Under the pieces are notes generated by a model, which had not been told where the DNA came from, did no database searches, and saw only the letters and a program-made list of their open reading frames with translations. Below, piece after piece: positions 22,013 through 33,221 of a stretch of 64,000 nt of DNA. The stretch spans positions 1,178,001 to 1,242,000 of the forward strand of contig JABYQQ010000007.1 in assembly GCA_022605405.1 (NCBI GenBank), in the 5' to 3' direction. Numbering within the stretch: position 1 is the stretch's first letter; every line of letters starts with the position of its first letter. The position numbers and the translations under genes are program-made. The stretch is from Earliella scabrosa (lineage: Eukaryota > Basidiomycota > Agaricomycetes > Polyporales > Polyporaceae).

Positions 22013-25000
22013 ATGTCTTTCGCTACGAAAAAGGACGAGGAGAGCGGCCTCAGCACCTACTACAATAACAAGACAACCGTCATCCAAGAGGCTCGCGTCT
22101 TCAATGAATCCCCCATAAGCCCGCGCAAGTGCAGGGCTCTGCTCACGCGCATCGTCTACCTTCTTTATGTCGGCGAGACTTTCAACACGCAAGAGGCGAC
22201 GACGCTGTTCTTTGGGACGACGAAGCTGTTCCAGCACAAGGACGTATGTACTCCGCCCCATCGGCTAAGATGGTACCGAGGCTGAACGACGATGGGCATT
22301 CGAAACATAGAGTGCACTCCGCCAAATGGTCTACCTCGCGATCAAGGAGCTCGCGTTGACGGCGGAGGACGTCATAATGGTCACGGCGAGTATCATGAAG
22401 GACATGCAGCCCAACTCGGAGGTCATCTACCGGCCAAATGCTATCCGTGCACTCGCACGAATCATCGACGTGAGTGATACTATCTCATTGCGTTCCCCCA
22501 GACCCCCATATACACGACGGATGGCTGAGCGTGCACCAGCCGTCCATGGCGCAAGGCGTGGAACGCTTCTTCAAGGCCGCCATCGTCGACAAGAACCCAT
22601 CCATCTCGTCCGCCGCGCTCGTCTCCGCCTACCACCTCTTCCCCGACGCGAAGGACGTCGTGAAGCGGTGGGTGAACGAGGCGCAGGAGGCCGTCAACGC
22701 TAAATCATCGTCGTCCTTCTTTGGCTCGGCCTCGACTGGGAGCTCGTACCTCGGGTGGGGCGCGTCGTCCTCGAACACGAACACCGGATACCAGGCGATC
22801 CCGTCAACGAGCTACATCACGCAGTACCACTCGCTTGGGCTGCTGTATGTGATCCGGCAGCAGGACAGGATGGCGGTCACGAAGATGATCCAGCAGCTCG
22901 GTGGAGGCAAGTCGGGCGCGGGGACGACTCTCAAGAACCCGATGGCTCTGTGTATGCTCATTCGGTATGCCGCGCGGATCATGGAGGAGGACCCGAAGTG
23001 CGTATTGTTTCCTGAATGCCTGCGCGGATTGTCTCTGAGATCCATGATAGCGTTCAGAGACAGATGCTCGACCTTCTGGAAGGCTGGCTCCGTCACAAGA
23101 GCGACATGGTGAACCTCGAAGCTGCCCGCGTGATCTGCGAGATGAAGAACGTCACCCCAGCTCAATTGACGCGTTCCATCGCTGGTATGTTCGGTTGTCC
23201 TTGCGCTCGCTAGCAATGTCGCTCAGCATATGCTACCGCCAGTCCTGCAACTGTTCCTCTCCTCGCCAAAGTCCACGCTGAAGTTCGCTGCTACCCGTAC
23301 ACTCGCCGCTCTCGCCGTCACCCATCCCACCAGCGTCGCAGCATGCAACATCGACCTGGAAAACCTCATCTCGGACCCTAACCGCAGTGTCGCGACCTAC
23401 GCGATCACAACCTTACTCAAGACTGGCAACGAGGCCTCCGTCGATCGTCTCATGAAGCAGATCAGCGGGTTCATGAGCGAGATCAGCGACGAGTTCAAGG
23501 TCATCATCGTCGACGCCATTCGTTCATTGTGCCTCAAGTTCCCCGCCAAGCACGAGTCCATGCTCGCATTCCTGTCTGGCGTGCTTCGCGACGAGGGCGG
23601 ATATGACTTCAAGCGTGCGGTTGTGGAGGCTATTTTCGACATGATCAAGTTCATCGCGGATTGCAAGGAGCAGGCATTGTCGCATCTGTGCGAGTTCATC
23701 GAGGACTGCGAATTCACTAAGCTCTCTGTCCGCATCCTTCACTTGCTCGGTGTCGAGGGTCCCAAGGCGCCAAACCCGACCAAGTACATCCGCTTCATCT
23801 ACAACCGGGTAGTGCTTGAGAACGCGACCGTGCGTGCGGCCGCCGTGTCAAGTCTGGCGAAGTTCGGATTGAACAACATCGATGAGAAGTTGGGCAAGAG
23901 CATCAACGTCCTCCTGAACAGGTGTCTAGATGATGTTGACGACGAGGTTCGCGATCGGGCTGCTCTCTACCTCAAGATCTACGAGGAGCCGCCACTTGTG
24001 CAGCCGTACATCAAAGAGGGTGAGTCTTCGGCAGTGTGTATGCGCCTCTTTCGCTCATTACGGCCTTCAGAGTCCATCTATTCGCTTTCTGCACTCGAGT
24101 CCAAACTTGTCTCCTACATCAGCGACTCTGAGTCGTTCGACCAGCCGTTTGATGCTTCAGAAATCCCAAAGATCAGCCGGGAGCAGGCTTCGAAGGAGGC
24201 TGCTCGTGAGTACTCATGCACATCGTAGTCTCTCTTCCTACTGACGCGGAGTAGGGCCAAGCACCTTGGACACAATCGGCGTCCCCTCAACATCAAAAGC
24301 TGCAACCCCTCCACCACCATCGGCAGCAGAAACCCAGTCCAACTACGCGCAGCAGCTCGCGGAGGTGCCGGAGTTTGCAAACTACGGTCCTGTGCTCAAC
24401 AGCAGCATCAAGCCCGCGCCTCTCACGGAGAGCGAAACCGAATATCAGGTATCGGTGGTCAAGCATATCTTCAAGGAACACGTCGTGTTCCAGGTATGCC
24501 TTTACCTCCTAGCAGTGCAAGGTAGACGTTGATACATCATCGCCTCTAGTTCAATGTGTCCAACACAATCCCCGATACCGTGCTCGAGCAAGTATCGGTC
24601 ATCATGCAACCACAGGCCGACTCGGGGCTCACGGAAGACTTCATCATTCCCATACCCACGCTTTCCTCTGCCACGTCGCCCGGGATCGTGTACGTATCGT
24701 TCACCCGGGACAGCCCCGAGGAGTACGTTCAGGCGTCTTTCCAATGCATCCTCAAGTTTGTCAGCAAAGAGGTGGACCCGTCTACGGGCGAACCCGAGGA
24801 AGAGGGGTACGAGGACGAGTACTCGCTCGAGGACACGGAGCTCGCCGCGGGCGATTACATCGTCCCAAGCTATGTCACGTTCGCGTCCGAGTGGGATCGG
24901 ATGCGTGGCGGTGTGTCCGTCACAGAGACGTTCTCGCTACCTGCGATGGAGTCTCTCAAGGGTGCGTCTACGCTGTCCTCCGATTGCGCGTATGTGGGAG

Positions 25001-25261
25001 CTGATGGGAATCTGTCTTGCAGCGGCGTGCAACTCCGTCATCGAGATCCTCAACATGCAGCCTCTGGGCGGCTCCGAGGAGCCATCAGCGCCGACAGTGC
25101 ACACGTTACAACTTTCCGGACTCGTCGGCGGCGGCGGAGGCAAGGTTCTGGTCCGCTGCCGTATGACATACTCGAAGGCGCAGGGTGTCACGCTCGAAGT
25201 CGGCGTGCGGGCGGAACAGCAGGCGGCGGCGGACTTGGTCATCGCTGCCATCGGTGGCTAG
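22013..25261 (+). CDS. SEC21: Coatomer subunit gamma (gamma-COP)
   Basis: Subunit of the COPI coat that drives Golgi-to-ER retrograde vesicles. The product begins [20 protein letters not shown], with the family's [20 protein letters not shown] and [24 protein letters not shown]. The adaptin-like HEAT/armadillo trunk follows, with [59 protein letters not shown] and [17 protein letters not shown]. After a Ser/Pro-rich linker around 24260-24350 comes the gamma-appendage: [35 protein letters not shown] (across an intron) and a C-terminal subdomain ending LVIAAIGG. Several short introns are present. The ATG at 22013 gives the canonical N-terminus. The stop is at 25259-25261. Confidence 0.95.
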
Positions 25262-26124
25262 GTTATGGTTCTCCGTGTGCGTCTTTTGTGAATAGAATTC
25301 ATTCATGTTCATGTCAGTCAATTGTGCGATGGTGTGCTCTCCTGTGTCGCGCACTGTTCCATAGTACTAGTCTGCTGCCTTCCATGCAATAGCGCCCTTG
25401 CGAAGATTGGTACCGCCTTGCCTGCGATATGTAGGTCCTGTCGGGATCCATGTGGTGTAGTTGTGGCGTGCGTTGCAGAAGAATCACGGACTACGGGACC
25501 TGCGCACGTTCTCAGATGTACTGCGTAACATCTGACTCGCAGCAGGTCCGATGTGGTAGTATCAAACAGCGCTGAGTACGGCGATATCGTACATCTCGCG
25601 TCTACACATTCACGCCAAGGCCTGAGCTGGTTCAGTAGGGCGAACGTGGTTGGAATGTACTTACCAGGAGGTGGTAAGGCAAGAAGAGATCGGACACGCT
25701 GAAGATGCGCTCGAAACTTCTCCACTCACCTGGAGTATCCACATGGTACTGCAGCGACGACCCGGAGCCAAGCTGGGAGCGTTACCAAACTACCTTTCAC
25801 AGCACAAGTGTTACTTAAGGTGGGGAACACAACACCAGGGGGTTCTAATAGTACTAGTGAGGTGCAACAAAGGTACCGTAATGGAACGTTGCGAGGGTTG
25901 GGTGTCCTGGCGTAGGAGCTATGGGCGCCTCGGTCACTCGGACCGGTCGATAGATCGTACGCACGTGCAAGACGCGTTCTGCGCATGGGCGCCTGCTGAA
26001 TTACGCACTTGTCGAGAATCGGAACATCGAGCCAAGGCAGGACTGCTCTTTCTTCCCTCTTGCTCACGCCTCGTTCCGTCTTCTCTGCGGCCTTCTCGTG
26101 CAGATATCTGTCCGGCTTCTTGCG
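25262..26124. other. Intergenic, gamma-COP to NTE1
   Basis: About 860 bp. The last 80 bp before 26125 are CT-rich, as expected for the NTE1 5' leader. Nothing else is supported. Confidence 0.5.
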
Positions 26125-29100
26125 ATGGACGTGCCTCAAGATGGGCTGGCCACGAACGTGAACGACGGGCACCCGCTCATCCTGTTTCTTTCGGCGTTCT
26201 TCTGGGTCATTTGTGAGTACACACTATGTCTATGTTGTGCCCTCCTGCAATACCAAACCCTCCGGCAGTGTGGCTTCTCTCTTGGATTAAGGCGTTGGTT
26301 GCGTTTGCTACGATCTCCGTGCCACGCTTCATCTACTCTGTCCTGTCGTATTCAATGACCTTGACGGTGAAGTCCATTACATCATAATGCATGTGCCCGC
26401 CCGAAGGCTCACTCCGTATCATTTGCGTAGCTTAACTTCTGGTCCTTTGCTCTGCTCTTTCTTGCTCTTGCCGTCGCTCTCAACTATTGGATCCGTTTCC
26501 GTTACCTCAACCAATACACCCAACTCAAGGAACCCCCTCTGGTCAAGGCAGACGCCCAAGAGCTTCATCCGGACGTCAATACTCCCGAACAGCCACCAGC
26601 ATTTCATAACTATCTCGACGAATTCTTGCAAGCAGTTCGAGTTTTCGGTTTCTTAGAGAAGCCCGTAAGGCTCTCAAGCCACATCCACGCAGTTGCTTCC
26701 TGACCATAAGCACCATATACAGGTCTTCCACGAACTCGCCAGACATCTGCAAACTAGAAGACTGGTTGCCGGCGATACGCTCTCACTTGACCAGGACAAC
26801 AGCTTCTATTGCGTGATCGATGGCAACGTACAGGTGTATGCGCAGACGGGTCAGCCTACCAACCCTGGCCGCAGCGGCGTATGGGATGAAGAAGACATGA
26901 ACGGCTACCAGCTCCTCAACCAGGTCGGGTCTGGTGGCACATTGTCTAGCTTGTTCACTATCCTCAGCCTGTTCACGGAGAACGTCAAGATCAGCTGGCA
27001 GGATGGAGACCGCCCTGATGAACATCTGGAGCATGTAAGGTCACCGGCTGCCCACGCGCCAATTCGGACGCGACCACACCGTTCGAATTCTGACGTTTCT
27101 CAATTTGATCTTTCCGGTACCACTGGTCGTCGCTCGCGGGCGGAGTCTGTGTCGTCTTCAGGATCCACAGTGCATGCCCCAGATGTAACTTCTCCCCGCA
27201 GTCGCTCTACCTCTCGTGACTCTCGTTTTCCGAGGACCCCATCCAGAGGCACTCCTTTCTCCAGCCGTGTTCCAACCAGTGCTTCGGTAGCTACTGAAAC
27301 GCAGAGTCATTATGGCGTTGTCGCCCGGGCCGCCGAAGATAGCACGCTGGCTGTGATACCTGCTGAGGCCTTCCAGCGTTTGACGAAGAAGTTCCCCAAG
27401 GCAGCTGCCCACATTGTGCAAGGGAAGTGCACGCTCTGCGTTTCCGCAGCGCCTTATCTGACTTATCTGACATACCATTAGTGATCCTCACCCGCTTCTC
27501 CCGTGTCACGTTCAATGCCGCACACAATTATCTCGGCCTGACGACCGAGGTCCTGCGGACCGAAAAGGCGATAAACGATATCGCCTGCCATCCCCTACCG
27601 CAGTCGTTCTACCAGAGTGGCCTTAAGCAACTCAGGCAGCGTTTTGACGGCATATCGATCTCCAGCGATTCGGACACGGAGAGCGACTACTTCAGCTATG
27701 TCTCTTCGCAGCCATCCAACAAGTCGTCTCTGTTCAATGACTTCAAGAAGTCCAAGGCAAAGACGGCCTCGACCAGTACCGCAGGGACGTCGACAGCGAG
27801 AGGCTACTCCCCAGTCACGCCTATGAAGACCCACGGCTCGCGCCACTTCGTTCAGGCAGGCGACTTGCTCACATCCACAGGCCACTACACTGAGAGCCCG
27901 AAGCCCATCGCGCGTACGGTGTCCGGGACGGGTACGATCGGTGCTCCGACGCCACGTCTCGACGGCCTCGAGCTTCTGTCAGAGAAGGTGCAGCGGCTCT
28001 CAACGGACGAGTTCGACCTGCGTGAAGAGGTCATGTCATGCATTGCCAAGTCGATCGGGCTCATTCAGCCTCCGCTTAGCGGCGGCGACTCGGTCGAGGC
28101 ATCCCCAGCGTTCCCGCCGAGCGAGGGTGGGGCATCGCGTCCGGGAGGATTCAGGTCGTCGTTTGGGTCGCTGAGCATGCTGGAGCTGGGGGTGGACGAT
28201 GCGAGCAGTAGCAGGACGGAGAGCTCGTCGTCGATTTATACGGATGGGTACCTGAGCAACCTGGACAATGAGGTTGAGATCCTGTTCTTCCCTGCTGGAT
28301 CTATTTTGGCCAAGGCCGGGGAGAGGAATACTGGTACGTCCATCATTGGCTTCTAGTGAGGTCCGCATTATGCTCAAGATGACTGGGATAAATAGGGCTA
28401 TTTTACGTGATTGACGGCTTCCTCGACATGATCCTGCCCGTTGAACAGTCGTCGAGCGACAATGACAAGGCTCACCAGAAAGCCAAGGAGCAACCCAAGA
28501 CACAGACGAAGCCAGAGCATGACCGGTCGTGGTCACGCTCCGAGTATTCCTTCCCTGGAGGGCGTCGCGGCTCGCAGAACGAAGGGCAGAATCGGCCTCG
28601 ATCGCACAAGGACAAGGCGCAGAAGCCGTTGTTCACCGTCAAACCTGGAGGCATCGCTGGTTACTTGTGTAAGTCGGTCGTCATCGGGACCCAGCAACAC
28701 ACATCGCTGAAGGCATTTATAGCTTCGCTATGCCAGACCGCGTCGTATGTGGACATTGTGGCGAAGACCGACACATACGTTGGATTCTTACCATCGCCTG
28801 CGCTGGAGCGCTTGCTCGAACGACGACCAATCGTACTATTGACCCTGGCGAAGCGGCTCATCTCCCTCCTTTCCCCTCTTGGTAAGCATAAGCTTCACCT
28901 GAACGGGTAAGTTGCATGCTGACGAGATGGCAGTGCTCCACATCGATGGCTCGCTTGACTGGGTGCAGGTCGATGCTGGTCAAGTACTGTGGCGGCCTGA
29001 CGACGAGAGCGACAGCTTCTACATTGTCATCAATGGTCGTCTGCGTGCTATCACGGAGAAGGAGAACGGCGCGATTACCATAACAGCTGAGTATGGGCAG

Positions 29101-31735
29101 GGCGACACGGTTGGTGAACTCGACGTCATTACGAGCTCTCCACGAAGGAACACAGTGCATGCAATTCGTGAAACAGAGCTCATCCGTATGCCTCAGACGT
29201 TGTTCAACGCTATCTCTTCCAGGTATGTTACGTACGAGTATGTACGTCCGACGAATGCTGACGTTTGCGATAGAAATCCGCGCACCACGGCACAGTACGC
29301 TCAGCCCATATCGATTGTCTCTTTCACAGCTGACTTGTTATCAACAGGTTACTTCGCATGATTGCTTCTCGCGTTCGCACTGAGCTCGACTCCAAGCACA
29401 TAGTAGCAGAGCGTTCGCGGGGCAACATCAATCTGAAGAACGTTGCTGTCCTTCCCGTTTCCCGCAACATCCCCGTAGACGCGTTCTCGCGAAAGCTGCA
29501 CGCGGCCCTGGAGGGCATTGGTGCACCTACCGCCTACCTGAATCAAGCATCCGTTTCGGACCACCTGGGACGACATGCCTTCACGCGGATGGGCAAGCTC
29601 AAGGCTGCGGGCTGGCTGGCGGAGCAGGAACAGAAGTACCGGATCGTTCTCTACATCGCGGACTCTGCTGTCAGCAGTTCATGGACGCAGACGTGCATAC
29701 GACAGGTGGGCTGCATCGCATTTTGATTGCTGGGGAATGGAATTGATAGATGCGAGTGCAGGCGGATTGTGTCATGGTGGTCGGCATGGGTGACGATCCT
29801 AGTATAGGGGAATATGAGCGACTGCTGTTGTCGCTCAAGACGACGGCGAGGAAGGAGCTTGTTCTCTTGCATCCCGACAGGTCTGTTGCCCCTGGATCAA
29901 CAAGAGAGTGGTTGAAGGTAAAGTGCCCTTGTCATGCCCTGATTGGTATGCATTGAACGGTTTTGTAGCTCCGTCCTTGGGTCCACCAACACATACATGT
30001 CGAATTGCCCGTAAGTGCTGTTCCTTGCGCGATGATGTGTCAACTCATACACACCTGGACATAGGGTATCAACCCCTCCGTCGCCAGAGCACCTCCGCCC
30101 CCACAAGACCCTGCGGCCGTTGTTGCCCTCAAGAAGATGAAGGACCGCGTCCAGAGCGAAATTCAAAGGTATCGTGGAGCACGTGCGGATCCACGACCGC
30201 AGCGCCCTCCCCACATGAGCGACTTCGCACGGCTGGCCAGGAGAATATGTGGGAAGTCAATAGGAGTCGTTCTCGGCGGCGGCGGTGCTCGCGGAATCTC
30301 ACACCTTGTACGTCGTACGATGTTCTTGCGCGGCGGAAGCATACTGAACTGCTGCAGGGCGTTCTCCGCGCGTTGGAAGAGTACGGAATCCCTGTTGATC
30401 ACGTTGGAGGTGAGTTACCGCAGCTCATTGGCTGCGGCAACTGCTCACACGTGCCTGTAGGCACCAGTATCGGAGCGTTCATTGGTGGTCTGTACGCTCG
30501 AGAAGGGGACATCATCTCCAGCTCTGGGCGGGCGAAACAGTTCAGCGCAAGAATGGGAAACATCTGGCGAATGCTGTCAGATGTGACCTACCCCATTGTT
30601 GCCTACACCACGGTCCGTTCCCAGCTCTGGTTCGTGCCTCACACGAGTTGACAGGTCTGCTTCAGGGTCATGAATTCAATCGCTCCATCTACAAGGTTTG
30701 AATCTAGGCGTGTTGTCCGTGCGCCCGTGTTGACCTCCGTCGGTTCTAGGCATTCTACGACCTTCACATTGAAGACATGTGGTTGCCGTTCTTCTGCAAC
30801 TCGACAAATCTCAACCCATCGCAAATGGAGATACACGAGACCGGCTATGCGTGGAGATTCATCCGTATGTTTGGTCTGCTACCCTGGTGCTCCGTCTGCG
30901 AAGCTTACCACAGCTGTGCAGGTGCTTCCATGACGCTGGTCGGCCTTCTACCGCCGATATGCGACAATGGCAAGATGCTTGTCGACGGGGGGTACGGTAA
31001 GTGACATTTTGTTCCAACTTTAGCTTGGGACTAGCTTAGCTTGCGTGTCTCTAGTGGACAACCTTCCGGTAAGTATTCAACTGTCGTGGATCTTCTCGAC
31101 CGCCACTCACGAATCTGGAAGGTATCCGCCATGCTCTCGATGGGCGCCAGCGCAGTAATCGCCTCCGATGTCGGTTCGGTGAGTAAATATGGAAGATGGC
31201 TGGAGTCCGGTCACTCATCCGCGGAGCCGTAGATCGACGACAACTCCCCGCGCAACTTTGGGGACTCCGTTTCCGGAGTATGGTTATTCATCAACAGGTG
31301 GAATCCGTTCTCGAACGCGCGCAATGTCCCCGCGATTACGGAACTGCAGCAACGCTTGGCCTAGTGAGTGCGCCCCGCTGCTATTCTTGACGTTCTCCTG
31401 ACACGCCTTCGAAGTGTTTCAAGTGTCAAGACGCTGGAAGAAGCGAAGACTACCAAGGGTTGTCTGTACATGCAGATGCCCGTGCAGGAGGTACGTACAG
31501 CAGTGGTCTGGAACTTCCGGAGTGACTCATGTACTGTTCCCTCTGCACCGTGCAGTACGGGACCCTGCAGTTTGGGAAGTTCGAGGAAATCCAGAAGAAG
31601 GGATATCACGCGGCCATGGACTTCCTCGAGAAGTTCGACGCAGACGGACTCCTCCCGTCGGCGTACATCGGGGAGACCAGCAAGCCCGCGCCCGGCAGGA
31701 CCAGGGGCCGAAGTGCACGCAGGAATTCAATATGA
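26125..31735 (+). CDS. NTE1: Lysophospholipase NTE1 (patatin-like, neuropathy target esterase type)
   Basis: ER-membrane serine esterase that deacylates phosphatidylcholine to glycerophosphocholine (EC 3.1.1.5). The N-terminus has membrane segments ([14 protein letters not shown] and [17 protein letters not shown], then [11 protein letters not shown]). Cyclic-nucleotide-binding-like domains follow: one begins [28 protein letters not shown] with a Ser-rich insertion around 27030-27290, and a second region lies near 28250-29230 with [10 protein letters not shown]. The patatin domain near 30240-31330 carries the glycine-rich oxyanion loop [11 protein letters not shown], the nucleophile elbow [10 protein letters not shown] (Ser of GTSIG) and the DGGY / VDNLP motif for the catalytic Asp across an intron. 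The C-terminus is [20 protein letters not shown]. The gene is intron-rich; the exact borders of some middle introns are uncertain. Confidence 0.93.
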
Positions 31736-32359
31736 CCGTACCCAGCCAGTCTTATTTTTTGCTTTTGGTGAGCGACTTGCCCATCCCTCCTTCTGTCTGG
31801 TGCACCGTTGCTCATAACGATTCAGATGTAGCCTAGATATATCCATTCTCTACACACGGACACACGGACTTATCGCACTTACATCGTCAATGCATCACTC
31901 TCTCCACCTACGCGCGCTGGGAACATCTGTCCTTGACCGACTTCGGCCTTCGCCCCGAGATCGTCGCGGGTCTGAACTGGCACCACTTCCCACCCGAGGG
32001 GTCATGAGGTCTCATGTCGCAGCCGAAGCTGGCGCGGCGCGGGTGTGGCGGTTCAACCAGTGTCGCGAGCTATCACGAACTGAAGGTCTTCTGTGGTACA
32101 AGGTTTGCATGCGTTGGGGTACTGACGCACGAGTCTGAACCCTGGCACCAGCATCCCCTGAGTAGCGATTAGGCCCCTGGGAAGAGACACAGAGATCACA
32201 CGCTCAGGTCTGCCGCTGAGATCTGAGAAGCCACTTCCTTGGTCATAGGCGCTGTGGCCCCGATGATATAGATCGGCCTCCTGCGCGCGAGTATCGTAGG
32301 TCTTCACCGGCACCCTTCAACCTCTTACATTATCGAGCAGTCACCATTATACGGCCAAC
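31736..32359. other. Intergenic, NTE1 to dsRBD gene
   Basis: About 620 bp; no supportable gene on either strand. Confidence 0.5.
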
Positions 32360-32778
32360 ATGATCGTGCTTCCTTCCTTCATGGAGCGGGCTGGCAATCA
32401 TACCTTCCGCGAACCAAGCTCCGTATGGGGCTATCTCCCGCAAATCAACGAATGGGCCAGAGGTGGGCTCGAGTGGTACACGGAACGGGTGGGAGGTCAA
32501 GATCATATCCCCATATTCCGGGCGGTCCCTATTTGTGAGTCTTCGCACATGCTGTTCTCCATGGCCAAGTGATCGTCCTTGTAGATCAGGGCGAGCGGCT
32601 CGAGGTCTTCTCCGCTATTGGGGCCTCAAAGAAGGTGGCCAAGGAGGAGGCTGCGAAGCTGATGGCTCTCAGCGGACATTGCGTGAGTAGTCTGTTTGCA
32701 TCGGATGGGTTTTCGGAGGTATCTGACAATGCTAGTGAGGCTTACGCAACCTCAACGTGCGCCCTTGCTCCCACTTAG
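32360..32778 (+). CDS. Small single-domain dsRNA-binding protein
   Basis: Predicted to bind double-stranded RNA through one dsRBD that makes up almost the whole protein (about 90-105 residues). Exon 1 32360-32534 encodes a short leader and YLPQINEWARGGLEWYTE (helix 1), then IPIFRAVPI (strand 1). Intron 32535-32584 (gtgagt...tag) joins to exon 2 from 32585, with ERLEVFSAIGASKKVAKEEAAKLM, the GxSKKxAKxxAA helix 2 that contacts RNA. The 3' end is uncertain. If 32683-32735 is spliced, the protein ends SGHC; a later acceptor or read-through gives a short tail ending at 32778. No catalytic domain is attached, so it is not a Dicer or RNase III. It may be an RNAi or RNA-editing accessory, a decoy, or a ribosome-associated protein. 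Confidence 0.75.
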
Positions 32779-33221
32779 CGTGATTGTCGGTGAGTATCTC
32801 CTTGGATGTGTTGCATTATAACACCAAGTTCATATGGGTGATTGCTTGTTGCAAGTCGTCGTGTATCCATATCATCATCGTTGCCCGTGCATGTGGTCTC
32901 CTGCTGTATCTTGTTGTCGCGTATATGTCGAGAATCTTGTTGGACAATGTGAAGTCAGTTGTCGATGCAGAAGCTTGCCGTAAGATGGTGTGACTACAGT
33001 AGTAGGTGTACGAGCAAACAGGAGCACTTGAATGGCGGGCCACGAGCGCCACTAGCGCGACGCGAGGCGACGCGTCGCGAATCACGCGCTCTGTGTATGA
33101 GCGCGCCGCGGCTCGGCGCTCTCTGCGGTTCCCTGCTCCGTACGAAGTCCAGTCCACTTGCTTGCTTCTCGATTGCTCAGCAGGCTCTGCTCAGAGATTC
33201 CATCACTGCCAACCTCACCCT
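32779..33221. other. Intergenic, dsRBD gene to VPS33
   Basis: About 440 bp carrying the VPS33 promoter; no gene is supported. Confidence 0.5.
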
